Of a stretch of 64,000 nucleotides of DNA, positions 36,542 through 44,756 are shown piece after piece. The notes under the pieces were generated by a model. It was not told the origin of the DNA. It did no database searches and saw only the letters and a program-made list of their open reading frames with translations. The DNA is from Sphingomonas gei (GTDB lineage Bacteria; Pseudomonadota; Alphaproteobacteria; Sphingomonadales; Sphingomonadaceae): contig NZ_SRXT01000005.1 of assembly GCF_004792685.1 (NCBI RefSeq), positions 310,001 through 374,000 of the forward strand. Reading direction: 5' to 3'. Each line of letters opens with the position of its first letter. The stretch's first letter is position 1. A program made the translations under genes and the position numbers.

Positions 36542-36900
36542 ATGACAAGTCCTTCGAAAGCGTGGGACGGAGAACTGGTTCGGAGATGGCTCGAGCGCCG
36601 GTTCGAGGCTTCGCGGCTCGATCAGGCGGCGGCGGACGGGCGCGGCTATGCGGCGCAAGACGAGTATAACCAGGCCCCCCCGAGGAATGGATGTGCCGCG
36701 CGTTGAAAGCCGCGGATTGCACGAACGATCAGGCGGCGCTCGCCAAGCGGTTCAAGGAACTGATCGGCCAGGACGACTATCCGGCGACGGGCATTTATGA
36801 CGATACGCGGTTCGTGCGGCATGTTCGAAGTCACCTCAGGAGCCTGGCCAAGATGACCAAGGCGAATGAGGGATTCGAGAAGACGCTGCGCTATCGGTGA
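36542..36900 (+). pseudogene. Small hypothetical gene split by a frameshift at a C7 tract
   Basis: The ATG at 36542 follows GGGAGAG. The first frame reads well to about ...YNQAP and then stops soon after the C7 run at 36675-36681. The second frame, open to 36900, continues sensibly as EEWMCRALKAADC ... FEKTLRYR. One more C (or two fewer) would join them into a protein of about 119 residues, basic and helical, with no recognised family. It is either a real frameshift, a slippage-prone switch or a homopolymer sequencing error. No signal peptide. Confidence 0.7.
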
Positions 36901-37053
36901 ACGGTGGGGGGAGGCTTTCGCACACCAGGATCCAACGGCAGCTACCGGCCAAAGGTAGCCGCTAAGCCCAACGGTTGTAGGCCTGAAAGCCGTCGCTGGA
37001 CGCGGCCAAGCGTTGCGCTTAATCGGGTCAATATCGCCTTTCGGAGGGCCGAG

Positions 37054-37209
37054 ATGAGCAACGCCGAACTAACTGACCAGCAGCTTCTAAACGAAGCCCA
37101 GGCAGCATTCCGCGAGGGCGGTAAAGAACGCGCCAAGCCTTTCCTCGTTGAGTTTTCTCGACGCAGCGTAGCCCGGGACAAGGCAAAGGTAGCAAACGAT
37201 CCTACGTGA
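37054..37209 (+). CDS. Small hypothetical protein (51 aa)
   Basis: Begins MSNAELTDQQLLNEAQAAF and ends DKAKVANDPT. CGGAGGG is placed nine bases before the ATG, which supports real translation. It is charged and helical with no signal peptide or membrane segment. No family recognised. The 150 bp before it holds no gene. Confidence 0.55.
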   Translation: MSNAELTDQQLLNEAQAAFREGGKERAKPFLVEFSRRSVARDKAKVANDPT

Positions 37210-37338
37210 TCAGCCGCCGCTCGGGGCTTCGTCTGCCGAAAGCTGCCCGTCTCGAAACCGCCCATTAGGCGCCATCCTCCTCGCGGAAAGCGGCCGCAGA
37301 GAGGGTGCAGCTAGCGACACGGTCGAGACCATCGCTCC

Positions 37339-37767
37339 TCAGCGCGATGGCGCGAGGCGCGGCGAATAGTCCGTCATCGTCATGAACACGCTGTCGACCT
37401 TGGTCACCAGCTTGCCGCCGGCCTCCGACGCGGCGACCACTGCGCGCCACTCGGGATCCGCGCCGAAGGCCTGCCAATCCGCGTCCCTTGCCTCGCGGCT
37501 GGGAAAAGCGAGCACATAGATCAGCCGTCCCTCGGGCGCCTCCTTGGTCGGCTGCTCGTTCCAATACGCCACGTTGCGCATGCCGTGCTTCTCGAACAGC
37601 TTGAGCGTGTGATCGCGAAACCGGGCGTTGAGCGCGGCGAGCTTGCCGGGCGCGGGGTAATAGATCCGCAACTCGTACACCGGGGCTTGCGGCGCGGGCG
37701 CCGCTTGCTGCGCGAGCGCCGGGGTTGCGACCGTGGCAAGGGCAAACGCGAACAAGGCAGGGCGCAT
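37339..37767 (-). CDS. Exported NIPSNAP family protein
   Basis: A 142-residue protein; the start at 37767 has GGAGTCC upstream and opens into a Sec signal peptide (FAFALATVATPALAQ). The mature part has the NIPSNAP pattern VYELRIYYPAPGKLAALNARFRDHT, EKHGMRNVAYW and a final FMTMTDYSP. It is an alpha-beta ferredoxin-like fold of the dimeric barrel type. NIPSNAP proteins have no agreed enzymatic role. It stands alone, bounded by gene-poor DNA on both sides. Confidence 0.85.
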   Translation of the reverse strand: MRPALFAFALATVATPALAQQAAPAPQAPVYELRIYYPAPGKLAALNARFRDHTLKLFEKHGMRNVAYWNEQPTKEAPEGRLIYVLAFPSREARDADWQAFGADPEWRAVVAASEAGGKLVTKVDSVFMTMTDYSPRLAPSR

Positions 37768-37929
37768 GGGAGGACTCCAGAAGCGGTGGGCTCGCACGAT
37801 CGCACGCCGTCCGGCCTTTCCGCCAGCCGGATAACCCGACGGCTACGAAAGTTTCATTTGGGCTGATATCTTGTTCCCCTGCGAAAGCAGCTGGGCTCGA
37901 CTCTAATGCCGCTTCCATTCCGGAGGGGC

Positions 37930-38124
37930 TTAGAGCTTCTTCCTACGCTCCGGCAATTGCGCCATCACCATAGCGCGATCCGCGTCGTCGGTGCTGCCCC
38001 AGCGGACGATCTCGTCGAGCGTGCGACCACAGCCGATGCACCAGCCGCTGGCGACGTCGATCCGGCAGATATTGGTGCACGGCGACGGGATCGGAGTCGA
38101 TCCGGCGCCCGGCGCCGCGGTCAC
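37930..38124 (-). CDS. DUF1289 family protein
   Basis: A 64-residue cysteine protein with the DUF1289 signature SPCTNICRIDVASGWCIGCGRT. Four cysteines could bind a metal or Fe-S centre. The start is GTG at 38124, overlapping the rhlE stop by 4 bp, so translation is coupled to the helicase. Function unknown; the family is frequent in alpha- and gammaproteobacteria. Confidence 0.85.
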   Translation of the reverse strand: MTAAPGAGSTPIPSPCTNICRIDVASGWCIGCGRTLDEIVRWGSTDDADRAMVMAQLPERRKKL

Positions 38125-39584
38125 GCGCCCAGCGTGTACTTCAGGAAGTCCGGGACAGGGCCGTTCCAGCCGTCGTCGGGGCCGTCCTGCGACGATTGCG
38201 CATCGCGGCGCGGTTCGCGGTTCGGGCGCTCGTCGCGTCCGCGGCCACGGCCGCTGCGTTCTTCGCGTTCGCGGCGGGGTGTCGCCTCGCGCTGTGGCGC
38301 GGGTTCGCGCGCCGGGCGGGCCTCGGGCACGGGTGCCGTTTCGACTTCGACTTCGGCTTCCACGGGCTCGGGCGTGCGGGCAGGTGCCGCTTCGACCTTG
38401 CGCCCACCGCGCCGCCGGGCCGCGGGCTTGCGCTCTTCCGCCGGCGCTTCCTCGCGCACCGCTTCGCCGCCGGCCGGCTTCATGCGCTCGATCTTCATCC
38501 CGGTGAGCTTTTCGATCTCGGCGATGTTCTCGGCGTCTTCGGGCGTCACCAGGGTATAAGCGATGCCGGTCGCGCCCGCGCGGCCGGTGCGGCCGATGCG
38601 ATGGACATAATCGTCGGGATGCCAGGGCGCGTCGAAATTGAAGACGTGGCTGACGCCCTTGATGTCGAGCCCGCGCGCGGCGACGTCGGAGGCGACGAGG
38701 ATGTTGACCGTCCCGGCCTTGAACCGGTCGAGCTCGGCGATGCGCTGCGACTGTTCCATGTCGCCATGAATCTCGGTCGAGCGGAAGCCGCTCTTCTGCA
38801 GGCTCTTGTTGAGGTCGCGGACGGTGGTCTTGCGGTTGCAGAAGATGATCGCAGTGGTCACGTCCTCGGCGCGGAGCAGCTCGCGCAGCACGTCGCGCTT
38901 CTTGGCTGCGGCGACGTTGACGACCCACTGCCTGATGTTGACGTTCGCCGTCGCCGGGCGCGCGACTTCGACGCGCTTGGGATCGGTGAGGAACTTGTCG
39001 GCGAGCTTCTTGATCACCGGCGGCATCGTCGCCGAGAAGAGCAGGGTCTGGCGGGTCTTGGGCAGCTTGGTGCAGATCTCTTCGATATCGGGGATGAACC
39101 CCATGTCGAGCATCCGGTCGGCCTCGTCGATGACGAGCAGGCTGCAACCGGTGAGCAGGATCTTGCCGCGGCCGAACAGGTCCATCAGCCGGCCCGGGGT
39201 GGCGATGAGGACGTCGACGCCCTTTTCGAGCGCCTTGACCTGGTCGCCCATCTGCACGCCGCCGATGAGCAGCGCCATCGAGAGCTTGTGGTTGACGCCA
39301 TATTTGTCGAAATTCTCGGCGACCTGCGCGGCGAGTTCGCGCGTCGGCTCGAGGATCAGGCTGCGCGGCATCAGCGCGCGGGTGCGCCCTTCGCCGAGGA
39401 TGTCGATCATCGGCAGCACGAAGGCGGCGGTCTTGCCCGTCCCCGTCTGGGCGATGCCGATCAGGTCCTTGCCCATCAGCACGGAGGGAATCGCCTGGCG
39501 CTGGATCGGAGTCGGCTCGGTGTAACCCGAATCGGTCACTGCACGCAGCAGGTCGTCAGAAAGGCCGAGATCGGCAAAGCTCAT
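38121..39584 (-). CDS. rhlE: DEAD-box ATP-dependent RNA helicase, RhlE group
   Basis: A 487-residue RNA helicase. Motifs are the Q-motif region YTEPTPIQRQAIP, AQTGTGKT (Walker A), PTRELA, DEAD inside LLVIDEADRMLDMGF, SATMP, ARGLDIKGV and HRIGRTGRAG. The helicase core ends near residue 370. The rest is a disordered Arg/Glu/Pro-rich tail (RREREERSGRGRGRDERPNR) likely to bind RNA. It belongs to the RhlE-like subgroup with roles in ribosome assembly or RNA decay. It is cotranscribed with DUF1289. Confidence 0.95.
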   Translation of the reverse strand: MSFADLGLSDDLLRAVTDSGYTEPTPIQRQAIPSVLMGKDLIGIAQTGTGKTAAFVLPMIDILGEGRTRALMPRSLILEPTRELAAQVAENFDKYGVNHKLSMALLIGGVQMGDQVKALEKGVDVLIATPGRLMDLFGRGKILLTGCSLLVIDEADRMLDMGFIPDIEEICTKLPKTRQTLLFSATMPPVIKKLADKFLTDPKRVEVARPATANVNIRQWVVNVAAAKKRDVLRELLRAEDVTTAIIFCNRKTTVRDLNKSLQKSGFRSTEIHGDMEQSQRIAELDRFKAGTVNILVASDVAARGLDIKGVSHVFNFDAPWHPDDYVHRIGRTGRAGATGIAYTLVTPEDAENIAEIEKLTGMKIERMKPAGGEAVREEAPAEERKPAARRRGGRKVEAAPARTPEPVEAEVEVETAPVPEARPAREPAPQREATPRREREERSGRGRGRDERPNREPRRDAQSSQDGPDDGWNGPVPDFLKYTLGA

Positions 39585-39596
39585 GTAATTTTCCGG

Positions 39597-39619
39597 AAAA
39601 GGGCATGGTTACCCATGCC
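39597..39619 (-). terminator. Rho-independent terminator before rhlE
   Basis: On the minus strand GGCATGG, loop GTAA and CCATGCC (plus positions 39602-39619) are followed by CTTTT. It ends the transcript of the hypothetical gene at 39677-40135 and separates it from rhlE. Confidence 0.75.
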
Positions 39620-39676
39620 GCCAAAGCCTTCACGCGCTTGCGGATTTGGGCCGAGATGTCAAGCCGGGAGACGCCT

Positions 39677-40135
39677 TCAGCGCGCTGGGACCAGCGATGC
39701 GAAGGACTGCACGGCGCACTGGCGGCCCGATCGCGAGCGGATCGTGTCGCGTTTGGCGCACATCTTCCTGTCCTTGTTCGCCTTGACGTAAAAGCCCCCG
39801 TAGAAACCGAGCGCCGGACAATCATTGCCCAATTTGGCGCGGAGCAGCGCGCCGTTCCTGAGCACCAGATCGACGCTGTCGAAGCGATTGACCGAGAAGC
39901 CGGCAAGGTCTTCCATCTTGACGCAATCGTCGGCCTTCTTCTCGACCAGGGCGATCGGGCGCGGCGTGCGCAGGATGATCGTGGTGGTGCGGACTGTGAT
40001 GCGCGGGACATGGATGGTGGCGCGCTGCGTCTGAAGCAGGTGCGTGGTCACGTCCCAGTCGAGCGGCTCCGGCGGCGAGGCCGGGGCAGCGAGCAACAGC
40101 AGGAGACCGGAGGCGGCAATCAGCGGGTTCAGCAT
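39677..40135 (-). CDS. Exported hypothetical protein
   Basis: A 152-residue protein with a Sec signal peptide (LIAASGLLLLLAAPAS). The mature part is beta-rich with repeated Thr/Val/Arg (RITVRTTTIILRTPRPIALVE) and four scattered cysteines that could form disulfides (DDCVKM, GNDCPAL, KMCAKR, RQCAVQ). No named domain is recognised, though similar proteins seem common in sphingomonads. Probably periplasmic. Monocistronic, with a terminator just after it. Confidence 0.72.
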   Translation of the reverse strand: MLNPLIAASGLLLLLAAPASPPEPLDWDVTTHLLQTQRATIHVPRITVRTTTIILRTPRPIALVEKKADDCVKMEDLAGFSVNRFDSVDLVLRNGALLRAKLGNDCPALGFYGGFYVKANKDRKMCAKRDTIRSRSGRQCAVQSFASLVPAR

Positions 40136-40209
40136 GTCTGGCGAGGCTATTAAGGCTTAGTTTTGAACAGTGGATGAACTATCGCGCGCCGTGCTAACCG
40201 GGCGCGGCC

Positions 40210-41655
40210 ATGACACCAGTACAAAACCAGCTTGTCGAGACCGTCCTGCAACGCTTCGGTCCCAAGGCCGCGACCACCGACGCGGAGGCGATCGCGCCGT
40301 GGCTGAGCGACTGGCGCGGCCGCTGTCACGGGGAAGCGCCGGCGCTGCTGTCGCCGGGATCGACCGAGGAAGTGGCGGCGATCGTCGGGCTGGCGGCGGA
40401 GGCGGGGGTGCCGCTGGTGCCGCAGGGTGGGAATACCGGGATGGTCGGCGGCGCCACGCCGCCCGCCGATGGCTCGGCGCTGTTGGTGTCGCTGCGCCGT
40501 ATGAACCGGATCCGTGCGCTCTCCCCGGTCAGCAACCTCGCCGTTGCCGAAGGGGGGGTGATCCTGGCCGATCTCCGCGCGGCGGCGGAGGATGCGGGCC
40601 GGCGCTTCCCGATGGACCTGGGCGCGCGCGGCAGCGCGACGATCGGCGGGCTGGTCTCGACCAATGCCGGGGGTACGCAGGTGCTCCGCTTCGGGACGAT
40701 GCGCAGCCTGGTTGCGGGAGTCGAGGCGGTGCTTCCGGACGGTTCGATTCACAACGGGATCGCCGCGCTCAAGAAGGACAATCGCGGATACGACCTCAAC
40801 CAGTTGCTGATCGGCGCCGAGGGGACGCTGGGCATCGTCACCGCGGCGACTCTGCGGCTGGTCCCCGGAATAGCGGCGCGGGCAGTGGCGTGGGTCGGCG
40901 TCGAAAGCCCGGCCAAGGCGCTCGACCTGCTGCGCATGCTCGAGGGTGGCACCAATGCGGTCGAAAGCTTCGAGATCCTGCCTGAAAAGACGCTGGAACT
41001 CGTGCTGCGCCACGTGCCCGGCACGCGGCGTCCGCTCGCGACTGCGCATGACTGGCACGTGCTGATCGAGGCGGTAACGACCGATCCGGCGGCCGAGGCA
41101 CCTGCCGCGTTGCTCGAGCGGCTGCTCGCGCCGGCGTTGGCGGGGCTCGCCGGGGACGCGGTTATTGCGGCGAGCGAAGCGCAGGCCGAGGATTTCTGGC
41201 GCATCCGCCATTCGATCTCGGAGGCAGAGCGCGCGGGTGGCCCAGCGCTTCAGCACGACATCTCGGTCCCGGTCGAGGACATGCCGCGCTTCATGGTCGA
41301 AGGCGGCGCCGAGGTCGAGGCGCGGTTTCCGGGAACCGAAGCCGTGGCGTACGGCCATCTCGGTGACGGAAACGTCCATTTCCACGTCCGCGCGCCCAGG
41401 GGTGTCGACCCGCAGGCCTGGTATGCCGAAGACGGTCCGCGGATCTCGCGCCATGTCCATGACATGGTCGTCGCGGCGGGCGGATCGATCTCGGCCGAGC
41501 ACGGGATCGGCCAGATGAAGCGCGATGAACTCGCGCGATTGAGCGCGCCGTCGCGAATGACGGCGCTGCGCGCGATCAAGGCTGCGCTCGATCCGCACAA
41601 TATTCTCAATCCGGGCAAACTGGTCACGCTTGCGCCCGACGCCGCTAGACCATAG
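40210..41655 (+). CDS. FAD-binding oxidase, GlcD / D-2-hydroxyacid dehydrogenase family
   Basis: A 481-residue vanillyl-alcohol-oxidase-type flavoprotein. The FAD-binding PCMH domain has VPQGGNTGMVGGATP (pyrophosphate loop), GARGSATIGGLVSTNAGG and a later LIGAEGTLGIVTAATL. The C-terminal half has YGHLGDGNVHFHV (metal-binding HxxxxxxH region) and AEHGIGQMK. It matches D-2-hydroxyglutarate or D-lactate dehydrogenases, which pass electrons to an acceptor such as ETF or cytochrome. Exact substrate unknown. It lies 51 bp upstream of sapC. Confidence 0.92.
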   Translation: MTPVQNQLVETVLQRFGPKAATTDAEAIAPWLSDWRGRCHGEAPALLSPGSTEEVAAIVGLAAEAGVPLVPQGGNTGMVGGATPPADGSALLVSLRRMNRIRALSPVSNLAVAEGGVILADLRAAAEDAGRRFPMDLGARGSATIGGLVSTNAGGTQVLRFGTMRSLVAGVEAVLPDGSIHNGIAALKKDNRGYDLNQLLIGAEGTLGIVTAATLRLVPGIAARAVAWVGVESPAKALDLLRMLEGGTNAVESFEILPEKTLELVLRHVPGTRRPLATAHDWHVLIEAVTTDPAAEAPAALLERLLAPALAGLAGDAVIAASEAQAEDFWRIRHSISEAERAGGPALQHDISVPVEDMPRFMVEGGAEVEARFPGTEAVAYGHLGDGNVHFHVRAPRGVDPQAWYAEDGPRISRHVHDMVVAAGGSISAEHGIGQMKRDELARLSAPSRMTALRAIKAALDPHNILNPGKLVTLAPDAARP

Positions 41656-41706
41656 ACCTTCGCCCGAATTTCACGATTTCAGCAATCATTCGCAGGAGAG
41701 TTTCGG

Positions 41707-42489
41707 ATGGCCAGCGCGCCACAGCAGTCGCTACCCTTGTTCTACAGCCAGCTCGAGCCGCTTTCGAGCCAGGCCCATGCTGATTTCCGCATCCGCGTCC
41801 GCGACAAGGCGCCGTTCCTGGCCAAGCAGCACGCGGTGCCGGTCACGGTCGAGGAATTCCCGCTGGTTCAGCGCTTCCTGCCGATCGTGTTCTCGGTGGG
41901 CGACGATCCCGTTCCGCTCGCGCTGATGGGGCTCAACGAAGGCGTGAACACCTTCTTCGACGACGAAGGTACGCTGCTCGAGCCGAACTTCTACGTTCCG
42001 GCCTATATCCGCCGCTATCCCTATCTGCTTGCCCGGCTGCGTCCCGACGCTGACGAGCTGTCGCTCTGCTTCGATCCGTCGTCGGACACGATCGGCGCGT
42101 TCGAGGACGGCGACAAGCTCTTCGAGAATGGCGAGCCGACCGAGACCACCAAGAACATCCTCCAGTTCAACGAGCAGTTCGAACAGGCCGGCGCGCGCAC
42201 TGCGATGTTCATGAAGGACCTTAAGGAGCTCGACATCCTGATCGACGGCGAAGTCACGATCCAGCAGGAGGGCAACGAGCAGCCCTTCATCTATCGCGGC
42301 TTCATGATGATCGACGAGAACAAGCTCAACGAGCTGCGCGGCGACCAGCTTCGGAAAATCGTCCAGAACGGCATGCTGCCGCTGATCTACGCGCATCTCT
42401 TCTCGCTCGCGCTGATGCGCGACATCTTCGGCCGCCAGGTCCGCCTCGGCAAGATGCCGCAGCCGCAGCTGGTCAGCCCGACTCTCTGA
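41707..42489 (+). CDS. SapC family protein
   Basis: A 260-residue protein of the SapC family, first described in an S-layer locus but widespread in proteobacteria without S-layers. Family parts visible are HAVPVTVEEFPLVQRFLPIVF, the EPNFYVPAYIRRYPY block, NIAR-like LCFDPSSDTIG, and MMIDENKLNELRGDQLRKI. There is no signal peptide or clear membrane segment. The biochemical role is unknown. GGAGAGTTTCGG precedes the ATG; a strong terminator follows. Confidence 0.92.
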   Translation: MASAPQQSLPLFYSQLEPLSSQAHADFRIRVRDKAPFLAKQHAVPVTVEEFPLVQRFLPIVFSVGDDPVPLALMGLNEGVNTFFDDEGTLLEPNFYVPAYIRRYPYLLARLRPDADELSLCFDPSSDTIGAFEDGDKLFENGEPTETTKNILQFNEQFEQAGARTAMFMKDLKELDILIDGEVTIQQEGNEQPFIYRGFMMIDENKLNELRGDQLRKIVQNGMLPLIYAHLFSLALMRDIFGRQVRLGKMPQPQLVSPTL

Positions 42490-42499
42490 CGCGCGTCGT

Positions 42500-42543
42500 A
42501 ACGGCCGCCGGGGCGAGGCAGATGCTTCGCTCCGGCGGCCGTT
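42500..42543 (+). terminator. Rho-independent terminator of sapC
   Basis: Long near-perfect stem (AACGGCCGCCGGGGCGAGG against its complement with G-U pairs, loop CAGATG), then CGCGTTTG. The T-tract is weak but the stem is very stable. Confidence 0.75.
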
Positions 42544-42619
42544 CGCGTTTGTAACGGTCTGCGCTGGACGGAACCGCGCGGGCCGCTAACAATGGCGGCA
42601 ATCTTGGGGGAGGTTGCCG

Positions 42620-43743
42620 ATGCTGTCGCTGTTCGCCCTGTCGTTCGCGCTTTCGGCGCAGGCGCAGGACCCCGACTATCGGCGGCCCGCCAATTGGCTT
42701 TGCCGGCCCGTCCACCATGAAGCGTGCACGCAAAATCTCGACGCCACGGTGATTGCGGCGGACGGCACGCGCACGATCGAACGCTTCGCTGCGGCGAGAC
42801 GCCCAGGTTCGACTGCTTCTATGTCTATCCAACGATTTCGAATGATCCCGGCGGCAACAGCGATCTGATGCCGGGGCCGGAAGAGCGGCGCGTGGTGCAG
42901 CTCCAGGCGGCGCGGTTCGGTGCGAAGTGCCGGCTGTTCGCGCCTATGTACCGGCAGGTGACGCTGACTGCGCTGCGTTCGATGATCGGCGGGGCGACGC
43001 CGGCGATCGACCGCGACCTCGCCTATCGCGACGTCAAGGCGGCCTGGGACGACTATCTGGCGCACGACAATAAGGGCCGCGGCGTCGTGCTGATCGGGCA
43101 CAGCCAAGGATCGATGATCCTCACGCAGCTGCTCAAACGCGAGATCGAAGGCAAGCCCGCGGCGGACCGGATGATCTCGGATGCTGATCGGCAGCAGCGT
43201 TCCGGTTCCCGAGGGCAAGGATGTCGGCGCGCTCTACAGCAGCATTCCGCTGTGCCGTAGCGCCGCGCAAAGCGGTTGCGCGTGACCTTTGCCAGCTTCC
43301 GTGCCGACTCGCCGCCGCCGTCCAACAGCCGTTTCGGCAAAGGTGACCGTCCTGGAGTCGAGGCTGGATGCACCAACCCCGCGGCGCTCGGCGGCGGAAA
43401 TGCAGTGAGCCAGCCTTATCTGGCCGCGGCGGGCGGAATGCTCGGCGAAGGCGAGACTCCGCCCTGGACCCGGGACGGCGCGCCGGTGACGACGCCGTTC
43501 GTGCGCACGCCAGGGCTGATCTCGATCGAATGCGTGCGCAAGGACGGGTTCAATTATCTGGCGGTGACGGTCAACGCCGATCCCGCCGACCCACGCACCG
43601 ATCGGATCGCGGGGGATGTCGTCGCAGGAACGCAGATCCTCAGGAATTGGGGTCTGCACCTGATCGACATGAATGTCGCGCAAGGCGATCTCGTCGCGCT
43701 TGCGGACAGTCAGGCGCGCGCTTGGGCAGCAAGACGGCGCTGA
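42620..43743 (+). pseudogene. DUF3089 family alpha/beta-hydrolase-like protein, disrupted by three frameshifts
   Basis: The start at 42620 follows GGGGGAGG and a signal peptide (FALSFALSAQAQ). The coding signal then changes frame near 42797, near 43178 and near 43277, yet together the pieces read like one DUF3089 protein: DCFYVYPTISNDPGGN, LIGHSQGSMIL (nucleophile elbow), SSVPVPEGKDVGALYSSIP, then VTFASF and GLHLIDMN. Small deletions of one or two bases explain each shift. The active-site serine is kept, but no single frame could give a whole protein, so this looks like a decayed gene. Sequencing error cannot be excluded. Confidence 0.8.
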
Positions 43744-43755
43744 GCGCGAAGAGAG

Positions 43756-44029
43756 TCAGCCGCGGCCGGCACTCCGCTGCAGCAAGAGACGCGAGAGAAA
43801 GATGGTCGCGAGCGCCGGTTGGCCGAGTATCGGGACGAACAGGCACACGCGATCGGCTGGTGACGGCACCGGCACGCGGTGGCAATCATATTCCGAAGAC
43901 AGTGTGTGAAGAACGGCATCGCCGCGATCGTGCAAAGCGGCGCCAGATCAGCAGCGTGATCGTGATCGCGAACACCGCGTCCGAGAAGAAGGTCAGCCGT
44001 TCGAGCGCGTGCGCAGGCCATGGAGTTCC
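43756..44029 (-). pseudogene. Remnant of a TMEM175/DUF1211-type membrane protein
   Basis: On the minus strand ALERLTFFSDAVFAITITLLI matches the signature first helix of the TMEM175 (DUF1211) family of potassium-channel-like proteins. The frame is lost soon after. Another frame ends with the hydrophobic VCLFVPILGQPALATIFLSR before a stop at 43756. The total is far shorter than the family's about 200 residues, so internal sequence is missing. There is no plausible start codon. Confidence 0.6.
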
Positions 44030-44096
44030 AGCTCACGACGATCCTGCGCACGTTCCCCCTTTTTGATATTCTCCCGGGCGCGGCGCTGGCGGGGGA

Positions 44097-44669
44097 TTAT
44101 TCGGGCGTCTTGGGAGGCGAGGGCTTTTTGGGTGCGGGCCGGCGCGCGGTGCGCGCTTTGGTAGTGCCGCTCTCGGCAGTCTTGCGGGTTCGGCGTGCCG
44201 GCGGCTTGGGTGCGGGCTCGGCGGCAGCGGCCGGCGCCTTGCGTGCGCGAGGCGCCGCAGCGGAGGCCGGAGCAGCAGCCGCAGGCTTGCGCGCGCGACG
44301 AACGACCGGCTTCGCAGCCGTCTCGGCGGCGGATTTCGGTGCCGCGGCCGGCGCCTTGCGGGCACGCTTGACGACGGGCTTGGCGATCGCAGTCGCTACG
44401 TCTGCAGCGGCTTGCGCCACGCTTTCGGCCGCCTCCTTGGCCGTGTCGGCCACGTTGGCGGCACCCTTCTGCACCTTGGGCTCATTCTTGAGCTTCGCGG
44501 CGATGGCGACCAGCCCGGCGGCGATGATGTCCGCGACGACCGGGTGCTTGGCGAGGTCGGTTAGTTTGCCCCGGATCGCCTTGGGAAGCTTCACTCCGGC
44601 GATGCTCTTGGGGAGGAACGAGCTATTGCTGGTTGCCGACTTGTCGACCTTCTTCTTCTTGCCTGCCAT
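44097..44669 (-). CDS. Histone H1-like alanine/lysine/proline-rich protein
   Basis: A 190-residue basic protein. The ATG at 44669 is taken as start because GGAGG lies six bases before it; two in-frame ATGs immediately upstream are too close to that site. Residues about 1-70 hold a short hydrophobic helix (VVADIIAAGLVAIAAKL). The rest is low-complexity repeats of R/K-A-R-K-A/P-A-A (for example VVKRARKAPAAAPKSAA). This resembles H1-like or PhaF-type nucleoid or granule-associated proteins. DNA binding is inferred from composition alone. Confidence 0.75.
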   Translation of the reverse strand: MAGKKKKVDKSATSNSSFLPKSIAGVKLPKAIRGKLTDLAKHPVVADIIAAGLVAIAAKLKNEPKVQKGAANVADTAKEAAESVAQAAADVATAIAKPVVKRARKAPAAAPKSAAETAAKPVVRRARKPAAAAPASAAAPRARKAPAAAAEPAPKPPARRTRKTAESGTTKARTARRPAPKKPSPPKTPE

Positions 44670-44756
44670 CATCATCCTCCGCGTGTCGTAACACCAGTGT
44701 CACGGATCAACGCCTGTCGTGTCAACGCAGGATCGCAGCGGAGTGTTGCCAAGGCG

